A DNA stretch of 64,000 bases from assembly GCF_003943515.1 (NCBI RefSeq), contig NZ_RJPT01000009.1:1-64000 (forward strand), in the 5' to 3' direction. A model generated the notes under the pieces. It worked only from the letters and a program-made list of their open reading frames with translations, was not told the origin of the DNA and searched no databases. Shown here piece by piece: positions 9,733-18,479 of the stretch; the stretch's first letter is position 1, and the number at the start of each line of letters is the position of its first letter. The translations under genes and the position numbers were made by a program. The DNA is from Streptococcus cristatus. Lineage in GTDB: Bacteria; Bacillota; Bacilli; Lactobacillales; Streptococcaceae.

Positions 9733-9758
9733 AAAAAGCCGTCCATTGGACGGCTTTT
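9733..9758 (-). terminator. Terminator of hpf
   Basis: A 7-bp GC-rich stem GCCGTCC / GGACGGC (9738-9744 and 9748-9754) with a 3-nt loop is flanked by A and T runs. It follows the hpf stop directly. Confidence 0.85.
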
Positions 9759-9763
9759 GTACA

Positions 9764-10306
9764 TTATTTTACTTCTAACAAACCGATATCTCCATCTTCA
9801 CGACGATAGATAACATTCGTTGTATTATCTTCAACATCTGTGTAGATGAAGAAGTCATGTCCCAATAAATCCATTTGCAAAATCGCTTCATCTAGATCCA
9901 TTGGTTTCAAATCAATATGCTTAGAACGTACTACTTTTGAAGATGCTGCATCAGCTTCTTCTACTAAGGCATCAGTAAACAACTGGCTAGTTGCAACCTT
10001 GTTCCGGTTTTTCTTTTCAATCTTTGTCTTATTCTTACGAATCTGACGTTCAATCTTATCGATAACTAGGTCGATAGACCCGTACATATCTTGCGAAACA
10101 TCTTCTGCCCGAAGGGTAATTGAGCCAAGAGGAATGGTTACTTCGACTTTCGCCGTCTTCTCCCGGTACACTTTCAAATTTACCCGTGCATCAAGTTCTT
10201 GCTCTGCTTGGAAATACTTCTCAATCTTCTCAAGTTTAGAAACTACGTAGTCACGGAGAGCATCAGTTACTTCTAGGTTTTCACCACGGATACTATATTT
10301 AAGCAT
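9764..10306 (-). CDS. hpf: Long-form ribosome hibernation promoting factor
   Basis: Binds the 30S decoding region and dimerises ribosomes into inactive 100S particles in stationary phase or stress. The 180-residue length and two-part layout identify the long form: an N-terminal S30AE domain (about 1-105, with TLRAEDVSQDMYGSID), a basic linker (KTKIEKKNRNK), and a C-terminal dimerisation domain (about 125-180, with LDEAILQMDLLGHDFF). It lies 80 nt after comFC on the same strand but has its own promoter at 10351-10379, so it is not simply part of the competence operon. Confidence 0.95.
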   Translation of the reverse strand: MLKYSIRGENLEVTDALRDYVVSKLEKIEKYFQAEQELDARVNLKVYREKTAKVEVTIPLGSITLRAEDVSQDMYGSIDLVIDKIERQIRKNKTKIEKKNRNKVATSQLFTDALVEEADAASSKVVRSKHIDLKPMDLDEAILQMDLLGHDFFIYTDVEDNTTNVIYRREDGDIGLLEVK

Positions 10307-10350
10307 ATAAGTACCTTCTTTCTAAACATAAATGTTTTATTTACAATATC

Positions 10351-10379
10351 ATTATAACGCTTTCATTCTTTTTTTGCAA
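10351..10379 (-). promoter_or_regulatory. Promoter of hpf
   Basis: Minus strand reads TTGCAA-N17-TATAAT (-35 at 10374-10379, -10 at 10351-10356), about 45 nt before the hpf start and immediately after the comFC stop. Confidence 0.6.
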
Positions 10380-10387
10380 ATATTTTC

Positions 10388-11053
10388 TTATCTTGCGAGT
10401 GAAAATGTCAAAACTTCTTTCACACCTGCTTCCAGCAATAATTCTCGAGCCAATTGCAAGGTTTTTCCTGTCGTATACACATCGTCTATCAGTAAAATTT
10501 CATCTGGCAGACAGACATCTTTTACCAATGTGAAACATTGCTGGCTGTTTAAACGTTCCTCGCGATTTTTACTGGATTGGGCAATCGTATCCTGCTTTTC
10601 AAGCAAGTGTTTATAAGGCAAGCCTGATGCTTGCAAGAAGCCTTCTACCTGATTAAAACCCCGACTTTGGTATTTTTCAGGACTGACCGGAATAGGAACT
10701 AAAGTATATTTTTTGAAGTTTCTGAGACTTTTTTTGATAACTTCCGCAAACACAAATCTTAGAAGATAATCTCCTTGAAACTTGTATTTGCTAAAGTAAG
10801 CCTTCATCAAGTCATTATAAAGAAAACCGGCCTGATGCTGCACCAAATAGCCTTGCGATTCCCATATTTGACAATCCGAGCAGACTTTCGCTTCCCGATC
10901 CTTCCAGCAACGTGGGCAATGGATAGAGGAAATGGCTTCCAATCCTGCTCGACAATGTTTACAAATTGTATTCTGCTCTTTTTGTAATAAAATCAAGGAA
11001 GAAAAAGTCCTATTTTCTTCGACTACTTGGCTACATAACAGGCAATTTCTCAT
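10388..11053 (-). CDS. comFC: Competence protein ComFC, phosphoribosyltransferase-like
   Basis: Late competence protein that works with ComFA during uptake of transforming DNA in the cytoplasm. The 221-residue protein has paired cysteine zinc motifs at the N-terminus (CLLC, CKHC, CPRC, CSDC). A type-I phosphoribosyltransferase fold follows, with the PRPP loop ILLIDDVYTTGKTL near the C-terminus. Its ATG overlaps the comFA TGA, so translation is coupled. Control is through the SigX box upstream of comFA. Confidence 0.93.
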   Translation of the reverse strand: MRNCLLCSQVVEENRTFSSLILLQKEQNTICKHCRAGLEAISSIHCPRCWKDREAKVCSDCQIWESQGYLVQHQAGFLYNDLMKAYFSKYKFQGDYLLRFVFAEVIKKSLRNFKKYTLVPIPVSPEKYQSRGFNQVEGFLQASGLPYKHLLEKQDTIAQSSKNREERLNSQQCFTLVKDVCLPDEILLIDDVYTTGKTLQLARELLLEAGVKEVLTFSLAR

Positions 11054-12351
11054 AGGCCAGCCTCCTTGTTCATCAGTTTGATTTCACGAATCGCTTTTTC
11101 GATTGAAAGTGTAGTGCCGTCGTGAAAAAAGAATAAATCTCCCGTCGGTCGCTCCATGCTACGTCCCACTCGACCAGAAATTTGTACCAAGGCGCTACGG
11201 CTAAAGAGACGATGGTTGGCCTCTAGAACAAAGACATCTACACAGGGAAAGGTCACACCACGCTCTAAGATGGTTGTCGTGACTAGGATAGTAATTTCTC
11301 GCTTGCGAAACTCTTCAACGATTTCTAAACGATTTTCAGTTGTCGAAGCGACAAAACCGACTCTTTCCGCTGGAAAGATCTCCTCTAAAACTTGTGCAAA
11401 TTCTTGACCTCTTTTGATTTCCGAGGCAAAGATTAGCAAAGGAAAGTCTGTTTTTCTCTGTCTCTCGATATATTTTTTCAGTTTAGGCGGCAACTTCTTT
11501 TTCGCTAAATATTTTTGAAAATCTGCCAGCCAAACTTTTTGGGGCACAATCAAAGGATTGCCATGGAAGCGGCGAGGAAGACTAAGGCGTTTTAGTTCTC
11601 CTTTTTGGACTTTTTTATCTAGCTCATCCGTCGAAGTGGCAGTTAAGAAGATAGTGGTTCCCTCCTCCTTGACCGACTGCTCCACAGCATGGTAGAGCAC
11701 AGGATTGTCCACATAAGGAAAAGCATCTACTTCATCCACAATCAGCAAATCAAAAGCTCGATAAAATTTAAGAAGCTGATGGGTAGTGGCAATGACCAAG
11801 GGACTGCGAAAATATGGCTCGGATTTCCCATGCAAAAGTGAAATAGGGCAGGCAAAATCCAGCTTGAGCCGGCGATAAAGCTCCAAACAGACATCAATCC
11901 GAGGGCTGGCTAGGCAAACGGCACCTCCACGATCAATCACTTCTGCAATCACCTGATAAATCATTTCCGTTTTGCCCGCCCCAGTCACTGCATGGACTAG
12001 GCTATTCTGCTTTTGAGCAACTGACTCTAACAGTCCCTGAGAAACTTTCTCTTGAAAGGCTGTCAATTGCCCCTGCCACTTGAGTACCTGATTTTCTGGA
12101 AAATCTTCCTGTGGAAAATAGTAGAGTTCTTGATCACTCCGAACTCGCCCCAGAATCAAGCACTCCCTGCAATAATAGGCATTGACAGGTAGCTGGTAGT
12201 TCTCCTTGTCCACTTGAGAACCACAGCGGCCGCAAAATAACTTTCTCCTTTCCTCTCGCATACTTGGCAGCTGCTGAGCCTGCATGCACAGTTCGGGACT
12301 TAGCTGTTCTTTTGTAAATATTCTACCTAGGCAATCATTTCTTTCTAACAT
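11050..12351 (-). CDS. comFA: Competence DNA-uptake ATPase ComFA
   Basis: DEAD-box-like ATPase thought to help drive single-stranded DNA into the cytoplasm through ComEC. The 433-residue protein has an N-terminal four-Cys zinc site (CGRC...CREC, about 40-66), Walker A in VTGAGKTEM, a DEVD Walker B, TATST motif III, and C-terminal helicase motifs (TTILERGVTFP, QISGRVGRSM). The start at 12351 fits my recollection of pneumococcal ComFA, which also begins shortly before LGR(I/L)FT. The SigX box ends only 7 nt before this ATG and no RBS is visible, so the mRNA may be leaderless. Confidence 0.95.
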   Translation of the reverse strand: MLERNDCLGRIFTKEQLSPELCMQAQQLPSMREERRKLFCGRCGSQVDKENYQLPVNAYYCRECLILGRVRSDQELYYFPQEDFPENQVLKWQGQLTAFQEKVSQGLLESVAQKQNSLVHAVTGAGKTEMIYQVIAEVIDRGGAVCLASPRIDVCLELYRRLKLDFACPISLLHGKSEPYFRSPLVIATTHQLLKFYRAFDLLIVDEVDAFPYVDNPVLYHAVEQSVKEEGTTIFLTATSTDELDKKVQKGELKRLSLPRRFHGNPLIVPQKVWLADFQKYLAKKKLPPKLKKYIERQRKTDFPLLIFASEIKRGQEFAQVLEEIFPAERVGFVASTTENRLEIVEEFRKREITILVTTTILERGVTFPCVDVFVLEANHRLFSRSALVQISGRVGRSMERPTGDLFFFHDGTTLSIEKAIREIKLMNKEAGL

Positions 12352-12358
12352 ACTTTTT

Positions 12359-12366
12359 TATTCGTA
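12359..12366 (-). promoter_or_regulatory. ComX/SigX box (cin-box) of the comF operon
   Basis: The minus strand reads TTTTACGAATA, containing TACGAATA, the streptococcal late-competence promoter core. Only 7 nt separate it from the comFA ATG. It should make comFA-comFC expression depend on competence. Confidence 0.85.
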
Positions 12367-12372
12367 AAACTT

Positions 12373-12401
12373 TTGGAAAAATCTATTTTTTTGTGTACAA
12401 T
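12373..12401 (+). promoter_or_regulatory. Housekeeping promoter of yigZ, predicted leaderless
   Basis: TTGGAA (12373-12378), a 17-nt spacer, then TACAAT (12396-12401). The expected start of transcription, about 7 nt downstream, coincides with the ATG at 12408. It is back-to-back with the comFA SigX box. Confidence 0.65.
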
Positions 12402-12407
12402 AAAACT

Positions 12408-13043
12408 ATGGAATATAGAACAATTAGACAAGACGGCCAAGCCCAAGAAGAAATTAAAAAATCCCGCTTCATTTGCCATGCCAAGCGTGTTTACTCAGAA
12501 GAGGAAGCTCGGGATTTTATTGCTGCCATCAAAAAAGAGCACTATAAAGCCACTCATAATTGCTCTGCTTTTATTGTCGGAGAAAAAAGTGAAATCAAAC
12601 GAACCAGTGACGACGGGGAGCCCAGCGGCACAGCGGGCGTTCCCATGCTCGGTGTCATGGAAAATCACCAGGTGACCAATGTCTGCTTTGTGGTCACACG
12701 CTATTTTGGCGGGATCAAACTAGGAGCTGGTGGACTCATTCGGGCTTATGCAGGCAGCGTTGCCTTGGCAATCAAAGAAATTGGTCTCATCGAAATCAAG
12801 GAACAGGTCGGTTTGCGCCTCAAAATGTCTTACAGCCAGTACCAAAACTTCGATAACTTTTTGAAAGCTGAAGATCTGATCGAATTTGATACAGAGTTCA
12901 CAGATCTAGTTGCCACAACCATCTATATCGACAAGCAGGAAAAAGAACCACTAGAGCAGAAATTAATCGAGTTTTTCAATGGAAAAATCCAAATTGATGA
13001 TCGAGGTTTGCGCGAGGTTGAAATTCCTTTAACAGTTGAATAA
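12408..13043 (+). CDS. YigZ/IMPACT family protein
   Basis: A 211-residue protein with an N-terminal UPF0029/Impact domain carrying the signature IKRTSDDGEPSGTAGVP, and a C-terminal EF-G domain IV-like region. Eukaryotic IMPACT acts in translational control; the bacterial role is not established. The frame opens with a GTG at 12393, but the ATG at 12408 is preferred because MEYRTIRQDG fits the family and the promoter -10 lies between the two codons. No Shine-Dalgarno is visible, consistent with a leaderless message. Divergent from comFA, from which it is separated by 56 nt. Confidence 0.9.
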   Translation: MEYRTIRQDGQAQEEIKKSRFICHAKRVYSEEEARDFIAAIKKEHYKATHNCSAFIVGEKSEIKRTSDDGEPSGTAGVPMLGVMENHQVTNVCFVVTRYFGGIKLGAGGLIRAYAGSVALAIKEIGLIEIKEQVGLRLKMSYSQYQNFDNFLKAEDLIEFDTEFTDLVATTIYIDKQEKEPLEQKLIEFFNGKIQIDDRGLREVEIPLTVE

Positions 13044-13101
13044 TCTTAACAGCTAGGCCTAGTGATAAAGAATTTTTATCGTAGTCATAGCTTTTTTATA
13101 T

Positions 13102-13130
13102 TTTACAAAGTGCCACTTTCAGCTTATACT
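13102..13130 (+). promoter_or_regulatory. Promoter of cysK
   Basis: TTTACA (13102-13107), a 17-nt spacer, then TATACT (13125-13130), about 30 nt before the start codon; an RBS of the form GAGGTAGG follows. No regulator site could be assigned with confidence. Confidence 0.75.
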
Positions 13131-13159
13131 AGTCTCATTAAAGTATTGAGGTAGGAAAA

Positions 13160-14089
13160 ATGGCAAACATTTATCAAAATATCACAGAATTAGTTGGAAG
13201 AACGCCAATTGTTAAACTAAATAATATCGTTCCTGAAGGAGCAGCTGAGGTTTATGTCAAGTTAGAAGCCTTCAACCCTGGCTCTTCTGTCAAAGATCGG
13301 ATTGCTCTCAGTATGATTGAGGCGGCTGAACGCGATGGCCTTATCAAGCCTGGCGATACTATCGTTGAAGCAACTAGCGGAAATACTGGCATTGGTCTTT
13401 CATGGGTTGGAGCAGCCAAAGGCTACAAGGTTGTCATTGTGATGCCAGAAACCATGAGTGTGGAGCGCCGCAAGATTATCCAAGCCTATGGAGCAGAGCT
13501 AGTTTTGACTCCAGGTAGCGAGGGGATGAAGGGCGCTATCGCCAAAGCAGAAGAAATCGCTAAAGAGCGAAATGGCTGGTTGCCACTGCAGTTTAACAAT
13601 CCGGCTAATCCAGAAGTTCACGAACGAACAACAGGAGCAGAAATTGTCGCTGCTTTCGGTGAAACTGGACTGGATGCTTTTGTCGGTGGTGTCGGAACTG
13701 GTGGGACTATCTCTGGTGTCTCTCATGCTCTTAAAAAAGCGAATCCAAATGTCCAAATCTATGCGGTTGAAGCAGACGAATCTGCTATCCTTTCTGGTGA
13801 GAAACCGGGTCCTCACAAAATCCAAGGACTTTCAGCTGGATTCATTCCAGAGACCTTGGATACAGCAGCCTATGATGGCATTGTCCGCGTGACTTCTGAT
13901 CAAGCGCTAGAGTTAGGACGCCATATTGGTGGTCAGGAAGGTTTCCTAGTCGGAATTTCATCTGCTGCGGCTATTTTTGCAGCCATCGAAGTCGCTAAAA
14001 AACTAGGAGCTGGCAAGAAAGTCCTTGCCCTAGCACCTGATAATGGTGAACGTTACCTATCTACCGCTCTCTATGAATTTGACGCTTAA
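13160..14089 (+). CDS. cysK: Cysteine synthase A (O-acetylserine sulfhydrylase)
   Basis: PLP enzyme that makes L-cysteine from O-acetylserine and sulfide. The 309-residue protein has the PLP lysine at about 45 in [12 protein letters not shown], the substrate loop [10 protein letters not shown], the phosphate-binding loop GTGGTISGV, and the C-terminal GISSAAA motif. Full length. It is monocistronic, with its own promoter at 13102-13130 and a bidirectional terminator shared with the convergent S1-domain gene. Confidence 0.96.
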   Translation: MANIYQNITELVGRTPIVKLNNIVPEGAAEVYVKLEAFNPGSSVKDRIALSMIEAAERDGLIKPGDTIVEATSGNTGIGLSWVGAAKGYKVVIVMPETMSVERRKIIQAYGAELVLTPGSEGMKGAIAKAEEIAKERNGWLPLQFNNPANPEVHERTTGAEIVAAFGETGLDAFVGGVGTGGTISGVSHALKKANPNVQIYAVEADESAILSGEKPGPHKIQGLSAGFIPETLDTAAYDGIVRVTSDQALELGRHIGGQEGFLVGISSAAAIFAAIEVAKKLGAGKKVLALAPDNGERYLSTALYEFDA

Positions 14090-14106
14090 TCGTGAAAAGA
14101 GTTAAC

Positions 14107-14136
14107 AAAATTCCTACCCGTTTGGGTAGGAATTTT
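14107..14136. terminator. Bidirectional terminator between cysK and the S1-domain gene
   Basis: A 13-bp perfect stem AAAATTCCTACCC / GGGTAGGAATTTT with a GTTT loop. T-rich tracts on both strands serve cysK on the plus strand and the lia-type operon on the minus strand. Confidence 0.9.
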
Positions 14137-14499
14137 TTACTCTTTTTGTTCTTTCAGAAAAGCTTTGGCTTCCCTTATCCAGATTGGCAATTGCTTACCT
14201 AAGGGCGCAAATCCAATTTTATAACGATCATTTGAAAAGCGATGTCGTCTCGGTAAACAATGTTTTTCCTCCTCCAAGGTTCGCATCGATAAGCTGGCCT
14301 TACCAGAAAACTCATCGTAATCCACCACTTGCACGAGGACCTGATCCCCGATTTTTAAAATATCGTGAATATTGTCAATATAGCCCGTCCGGATCTCAGA
14401 AATATGAATGAGACCGATCAGACCGCTTTCTAGTTCGACAAAGGCACCGTAGGGCTGAATTCCTGTAATTTTACCCTTTAACTTATCTCCGATTTTCAT
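14137..14499 (-). CDS. cvfD: S1-domain RNA-binding protein (CvfD/YugI type)
   Basis: A 120-residue protein made almost entirely of one S1 OB-fold (GDKLKGKITGIQPYGAFVEL, ending ASLSMRTLEEE), with a C-terminal tail of about 40 residues. Pneumococcal CvfD, of this type, is a post-transcriptional regulator. In Streptococcus mutans the last gene of the lia operon is an S1 protein called pnpB, and this is its positional equivalent. Its ATG overlaps the TAA of the preceding gene by one base (TAATG), so translation is coupled. Naming is by family and position. Confidence 0.85.
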   Translation of the reverse strand: MKIGDKLKGKITGIQPYGAFVELESGLIGLIHISEIRTGYIDNIHDILKIGDQVLVQVVDYDEFSGKASLSMRTLEEEKHCLPRRHRFSNDRYKIGFAPLGKQLPIWIREAKAFLKEQKE

Positions 14500-15899
14500 T
14501 AGTCTATAACCTCAATCGTCTCAATGACAACATCCTCAAGTGGTTTATCCATTGAAGCTGTCTCAACCGCTGCAATTTTATCCAAAACTTCATAAGATGG
14601 CTCATCCACCAGTTGACCAAACACAGTATGTCGACGGTCCAAATGCGGTGTCCCGCCCTTGCTAGCATAAACTTCAGCGATTGGCTTCGGCCATCCTCCC
14701 CGAGTCAATTCCTTGGTTGAATAAGGAAGACTGCTATTTTGGACAATAAAGAACTGACTGCCATTGGTATTTGGTCCAGCATTCGCCATTGATAGGGCAC
14801 CACGAATATTGTAAAGTTCCGGTGAAAACTCATCTTCAAAGCGTTCACCGTAGATGGACTCTCCACCCATGCCAGTACCTGTCGGATCGCCCCCCTGAAT
14901 CATAAAATCTTTGATAACTCGGTGGAAGATTACTCCATCATAGTAGCCATCCTTTGATAAGGCGATAAAGTTGGCAACTGTTTTGGGCGCTTGGTCTGGG
15001 AAGAGTTGAATTTTCAGTTCACCATGATTTGTCTTGATCTTTGCAACTGGGCCTTGAACCTCATCAAGATGGAGCTGTGGGAAGGTCAATTCTTTCTCCA
15101 CCATGCCCAATTGCTCCAAGGCATCAAAGATGCCGTCTTCTTCGACCGTTTTTGTGACAAAATCAGCCTTTTTCTGCAATTCCTCATGGGAAACTCCCAT
15201 AGCAATACTGAGCCCTGCATAGTCAAATAATTCTAAATCATTGAGTCCATCACCAAAAACTAAAACATTTTCTGGCTTGAAACCGAGGTGCTCCACGACC
15301 TTGGCAACACCAGCTGCCTTTGAACCTTCTTTCGGTACGATATCCGATGAATGCTCATGCCAACGTACCATACGGAGAGACTTGCCCAAATCTTCTGGCA
15401 ACTGCAAACTGTCACCTACATCCTCAAAAGTCCACATTTGATAGATTTCATGATCTTGGTAAAAATCAGGATTGACAGCTAGATCTGGATAAATGATATC
15501 AATTGCTGACGAAATCATAGGATTGCGAACAGACAAAGCCGCTTCGTGACTGCCTACCAAACCGTACTCAATTCCCACTTCCTTAGTCCAAGAAATATAG
15601 GATTCCACGCATTCTTGCGGAATGACAGTTTTAGCAATGACTTCGCCTTTTCGATTTTCAACATAAGCTCCATTCAAGGTAACAAAAAAATCAGGATCCA
15701 AGTCACGAATTTCTGGAACAACTCCAAAAATGCCACGACCAGAAGCAATTCCTGTCAGAATCCCCTTTTCTCTCAGCTGCTTAAATACAACTTTGATCGA
15801 TTCTGGGATGAAGCCCGTTTCCTTAACCCGCAAGGTATCATCGATATCAAAGAAAACAATCTTAATCTTTTTCGCCTTATATTTTAATTTTGCCTTCAT
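14499..15899 (-). CDS. ppiB: Fusion: Cof-type HAD hydrolase and cyclophilin peptidyl-prolyl isomerase
   Basis: A 466-residue two-domain protein. Residues about 10-260 are a Cof/IIB HAD phosphatase: FFDIDDTL with nucleophile Asp18 and Asp20, and [10 protein letters not shown]. Residues about 270-466 are a cyclophilin ([28 protein letters not shown]). No signal peptide, so cytoplasmic. The frame extends to 15983, but the ATG at 15899 has GAGGA at good spacing and begins just before the HAD core. It lies 37 nt after liaR and is coupled to the S1 gene; the S. mutans lia operon has a ppiB gene in the same place. The substrate of the HAD half is unknown. Confidence 0.92.
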   Translation of the reverse strand: MKAKLKYKAKKIKIVFFDIDDTLRVKETGFIPESIKVVFKQLREKGILTGIASGRGIFGVVPEIRDLDPDFFVTLNGAYVENRKGEVIAKTVIPQECVESYISWTKEVGIEYGLVGSHEAALSVRNPMISSAIDIIYPDLAVNPDFYQDHEIYQMWTFEDVGDSLQLPEDLGKSLRMVRWHEHSSDIVPKEGSKAAGVAKVVEHLGFKPENVLVFGDGLNDLELFDYAGLSIAMGVSHEELQKKADFVTKTVEEDGIFDALEQLGMVEKELTFPQLHLDEVQGPVAKIKTNHGELKIQLFPDQAPKTVANFIALSKDGYYDGVIFHRVIKDFMIQGGDPTGTGMGGESIYGERFEDEFSPELYNIRGALSMANAGPNTNGSQFFIVQNSSLPYSTKELTRGGWPKPIAEVYASKGGTPHLDRRHTVFGQLVDEPSYEVLDKIAAVETASMDKPLEDVVIETIEVID

Positions 15900-15936
15900 A
15901 TCTTCCTCTTTCAATTTAATCTTCTCTATTATATCA

Positions 15937-16569
15937 TTAAAAGTCATCTTGCGGAACAAGGTGATGCTGAAAAGCATAGACAACTGCCTGGGTCCGATCG
16001 CTTACTTCTAGCTTAGACAAAATATTGGACACATGCGTCTTGACCGTTTTCAAGGAGATAAAGAGCTCGTCAGCAATCCTCTGGTTTTCATAACCCTTAG
16101 CTAGAAGCCCCAAAATATCCCGCTCCCGCGCTGTCAAATCCTCGTAAAGCTCTATATGATTTCGATGGTATTCGACCTTCTTGCTGACTTCTGTTTCAAT
16201 GGCAAATTCACCCTCTGCAACCTTTCTGACGGCATGGAGAATTTCATCCGCACTAGAAGTCTTCAACATATAGCCACGAGCACCCGCATCCAACACTGGA
16301 TAGATTTTTTCATTGTCCAGATAGGACGTCAAAATCAAAATCTTTGCCTCTGGCCATTCTTTCAAGATAGCCAAAGTAGCATCAATGCCACTCATCTCTG
16401 GCATAACAATATCCATCATAATCACATCTGGACGGCTTTCCAGAGCCTTTTCGACACCTTCTCTACCATTGGTAGCCTCTGTCACTTCTTCAATATCGTC
16501 CTGTAATTCAAAAAAGCTTTTCAAGCCCAATCTGACCATTTGATGGTCATCCACTAGTAATATTCTCAT
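15937..16569 (-). CDS. liaR: Response regulator LiaR (VraR type)
   Basis: NarL/FixJ-family regulator of the cell-envelope stress response. The 210-residue protein has a receiver domain with Asp8/Asp9 and the phosphoacceptor at about Asp53 ([13 protein letters not shown]), and a LuxR-type helix-turn-helix ([23 protein letters not shown]). The start overlaps the end of liaS by 23 nt. With liaS and liaF it forms the three-component lipid II-interference/envelope-damage sensor known in Bacillus and streptococci. Confidence 0.95.
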   Translation of the reverse strand: MRILLVDDHQMVRLGLKSFFELQDDIEEVTEATNGREGVEKALESRPDVIMMDIVMPEMSGIDATLAILKEWPEAKILILTSYLDNEKIYPVLDAGARGYMLKTSSADEILHAVRKVAEGEFAIETEVSKKVEYHRNHIELYEDLTARERDILGLLAKGYENQRIADELFISLKTVKTHVSNILSKLEVSDRTQAVVYAFQHHLVPQDDF

Positions 16570-17566
16570 CCTTTTCCCCTTCTAACAATGGAACACTGAT
16601 TTCGATAGAAACTCCTTTTTTGGGAGCCGTCAGAATCTTCAAGGTGCCAGCCATATCATGCACTCGATCTTCAATATTTTTCAAACCATAACTCATGTCA
16701 GCCAAGCTAGCTGGATCAAAACCGATTCCGTCATCAGAAACCTTGAGTTTGAGCCTATTTGGCGTCTGATAGAGATAGATGTCCAGACGACTGGCCTGAG
16801 CATGGTGCAAGGTATTATTGATGATTTCTTGGATAATCCTAAAAATATGCTCCTCTATCTGCTTGGGTAGACCGATGACCTCATGCTTAAACTGGACAGT
16901 CAAGTCCGACTTATCTGTCAATTCTTTGATTAAGACATTCATGCCCTCTACCAAGGTCCGATTTTCCAATTCTGTCGGCCGTAAATGTAAGAGCAAGATC
17001 CGCAAGTCTTTTTGTGCCGTATCTAGAATGTCTGCAATTCCCTTTAACTGCTGCTGGAGATTGTCTTTATCCAGACGCTCCACGTTTCCAGCGACACCTG
17101 AGAGAATCATATTAGCAGCAAATAGCTCCTGACTGACCGTATCATGCAAATCGCGAGCAATCCGCCTGCGTTCTTTTTCAATAATCTTCTCTTCAGCCTG
17201 TAAAGCCTGATTCTCAGATTTCTGCAAATTTTCGGTTAGACTATCCACCTTTTCTTTCAAGTGGACGAAAGAATCATCTAATTCTGCCTGCCCGGTTTCT
17301 TGTATGCCCCTGCCTTCTAAAATAGCTTTTAAATTCTTTTGAACTTGAGAAAGGGACAGATGCTGAAGGAAGCGCGCAGCAGCGGCCAAGAAAATAGTTA
17401 GCGCTAAGCCCAGAACCAGAACAAAAAAGGCAAAGGACTGGAGCAGTTCCAGATTATTCAGCAGCTTTTGCCATTCTAAATTAAAAAGATTAAAAATGTA
17501 ATGAAAGATAATCCCTAAAACGAAGAAGGTATAGAGAAAAATGACCAAATAACTTGTTTTTTTCAC
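16547..17566 (-). CDS. liaS: Sensor histidine kinase LiaS
   Basis: Membrane-bound HisKA_3 kinase of 339 residues. Two N-terminal membrane helices (about 7-27 and 44-65) flank a very short external loop, the intramembrane-sensing layout. The phosphoacceptor is His141 in RRRIARDLHDTVSQ, and the HATPase domain shows DDGIGFDP. Its ATG overlaps the liaF TGA (ATGA). LiaF is expected to hold it inactive until the envelope is damaged. Confidence 0.95.
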   Translation of the reverse strand: MKKTSYLVIFLYTFFVLGIIFHYIFNLFNLEWQKLLNNLELLQSFAFFVLVLGLALTIFLAAAARFLQHLSLSQVQKNLKAILEGRGIQETGQAELDDSFVHLKEKVDSLTENLQKSENQALQAEEKIIEKERRRIARDLHDTVSQELFAANMILSGVAGNVERLDKDNLQQQLKGIADILDTAQKDLRILLLHLRPTELENRTLVEGMNVLIKELTDKSDLTVQFKHEVIGLPKQIEEHIFRIIQEIINNTLHHAQASRLDIYLYQTPNRLKLKVSDDGIGFDPASLADMSYGLKNIEDRVHDMAGTLKILTAPKKGVSIEISVPLLEGEKDENITSG

Positions 17567-18258
17567 TTTCTAACAACCTCCACATTTCCTAAAAAGCTGA
17601 CCAAGACAATTTTTACTGTTTTGCTGGCTCGCTTATAGTCAGGCGTTGTCAACGAAATCGTTTCATTGCGCAGCTTGCGTGGCGGATGATTTAAAAAATT
17701 CAAGTCTCCGTATAGGGTATTGATCTGAAGCTGAATTTCCACATCCAAAGGAATGACGATCTTGGTATCCCCAAAGCCCTTGCGAATCACAATCACATTA
17801 TCATGATTAACCACAATGACATCCTCTAAATGAATGGTATCCTTTCCCATCATTCTTAAAAGGTTGATATCATGAAACTGGCAGTCATCCTTTGAGAAAT
17901 GCTGTAAATCTCCCAACCAACGATTTTTTTCAGCCCGAACTTCGGTCGCATCTTCAAAGAAAAGATGAGTCTCTTGATTTTCCTTGTACAGATAAGGATA
18001 GGCTACGATCATGCCGTAAATCAAGGCAAAGAGCACAGCGGCTATAACGTAAGGATTGAGCATGACAATGAAAAAGAAGACAATCATAGTCGCGACTAAC
18101 AGCGAATTGCCTCTCTGCTTGCCGAAATAATAATATAAAAACAAGAGAAAGAGTAGCATGATGAGAACAACACGCGAAAAATCGGCAGCCAGCATGGTAA
18201 CCAGCGCCATTGATAATAGAATCGCTTCAACAAAGATGAATAATTGAACTTTCCACAT
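17563..18258 (-). CDS. liaF: Envelope-stress inhibitor LiaF
   Basis: Membrane protein of 231 residues that negatively controls LiaS. Four hydrophobic segments fill the first ~90 residues. A cytoplasmic beta-rich DUF2154-type C-terminal domain follows, with DVIVVNHDNVIVIRKGFGDT and QINTLYGDLNFL. First gene of the liaFSR-ppiB-S1 operon. A possible extended -10 lies at 18283-18288, downstream of a hairpin with a T-run at 18301-18320. Confidence 0.93.
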   Translation of the reverse strand: MWKVQLFIFVEAILLSMALVTMLAADFSRVVLIMLLFLLFLYYYFGKQRGNSLLVATMIVFFFIVMLNPYVIAAVLFALIYGMIVAYPYLYKENQETHLFFEDATEVRAEKNRWLGDLQHFSKDDCQFHDINLLRMMGKDTIHLEDVIVVNHDNVIVIRKGFGDTKIVIPLDVEIQLQINTLYGDLNFLNHPPRKLRNETISLTTPDYKRASKTVKIVLVSFLGNVEVVRK

Positions 18259-18282
18259 AGCTATTCCCTTCCTTACATCTCT

Positions 18283-18288
18283 ATTGTA
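18283..18288 (-). promoter_or_regulatory. Possible extended -10 box of the lia operon
   Basis: Minus-strand TGT-TACAAT lies about 25 nt before the liaF ATG. The matching -35 is weak, as expected for a promoter that might need LiaR. No LiaR box could be identified with confidence. Confidence 0.4.
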
Positions 18289-18300
18289 ACAAAATTAAGC

Positions 18301-18320
18301 AAAAAAACCTCCGTCTGAGG
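18301..18320 (-). terminator. Small hairpin with T-run upstream of liaF
   Basis: On the minus strand CCTC-agacg-GAGG is followed by TTTTTTT. It lies between the terminator at 18399-18453 and liaF, so it may be a back-up terminator or a leader attenuator for liaF. Confidence 0.45.
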
Positions 18321-18398
18321 CATGAAATGGAAAGATTATCCTATCTTTAGCAGCAGAACTTCTAGGCTCTAGACTTCTTTGCACTTTTCCTCTAAAAA

Positions 18399-18453
18399 GC
18401 AAAAAATCGCTTCAAATGCTGTTTAAGCAAAACAAACATTTAAAGCGATTTTT
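18399..18453 (-). terminator. Terminator of the ptsG-nuclease unit
   Basis: Long imperfect stem pairing AATCGCTT-AAATG-TGTTT with its complement, followed by a run of T on the minus strand. It lies about 27 nt after the stop at 18480. Confidence 0.75.
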
Positions 18454-18479
18454 AGTTTATTTCTATTGTTCAGACAAGC

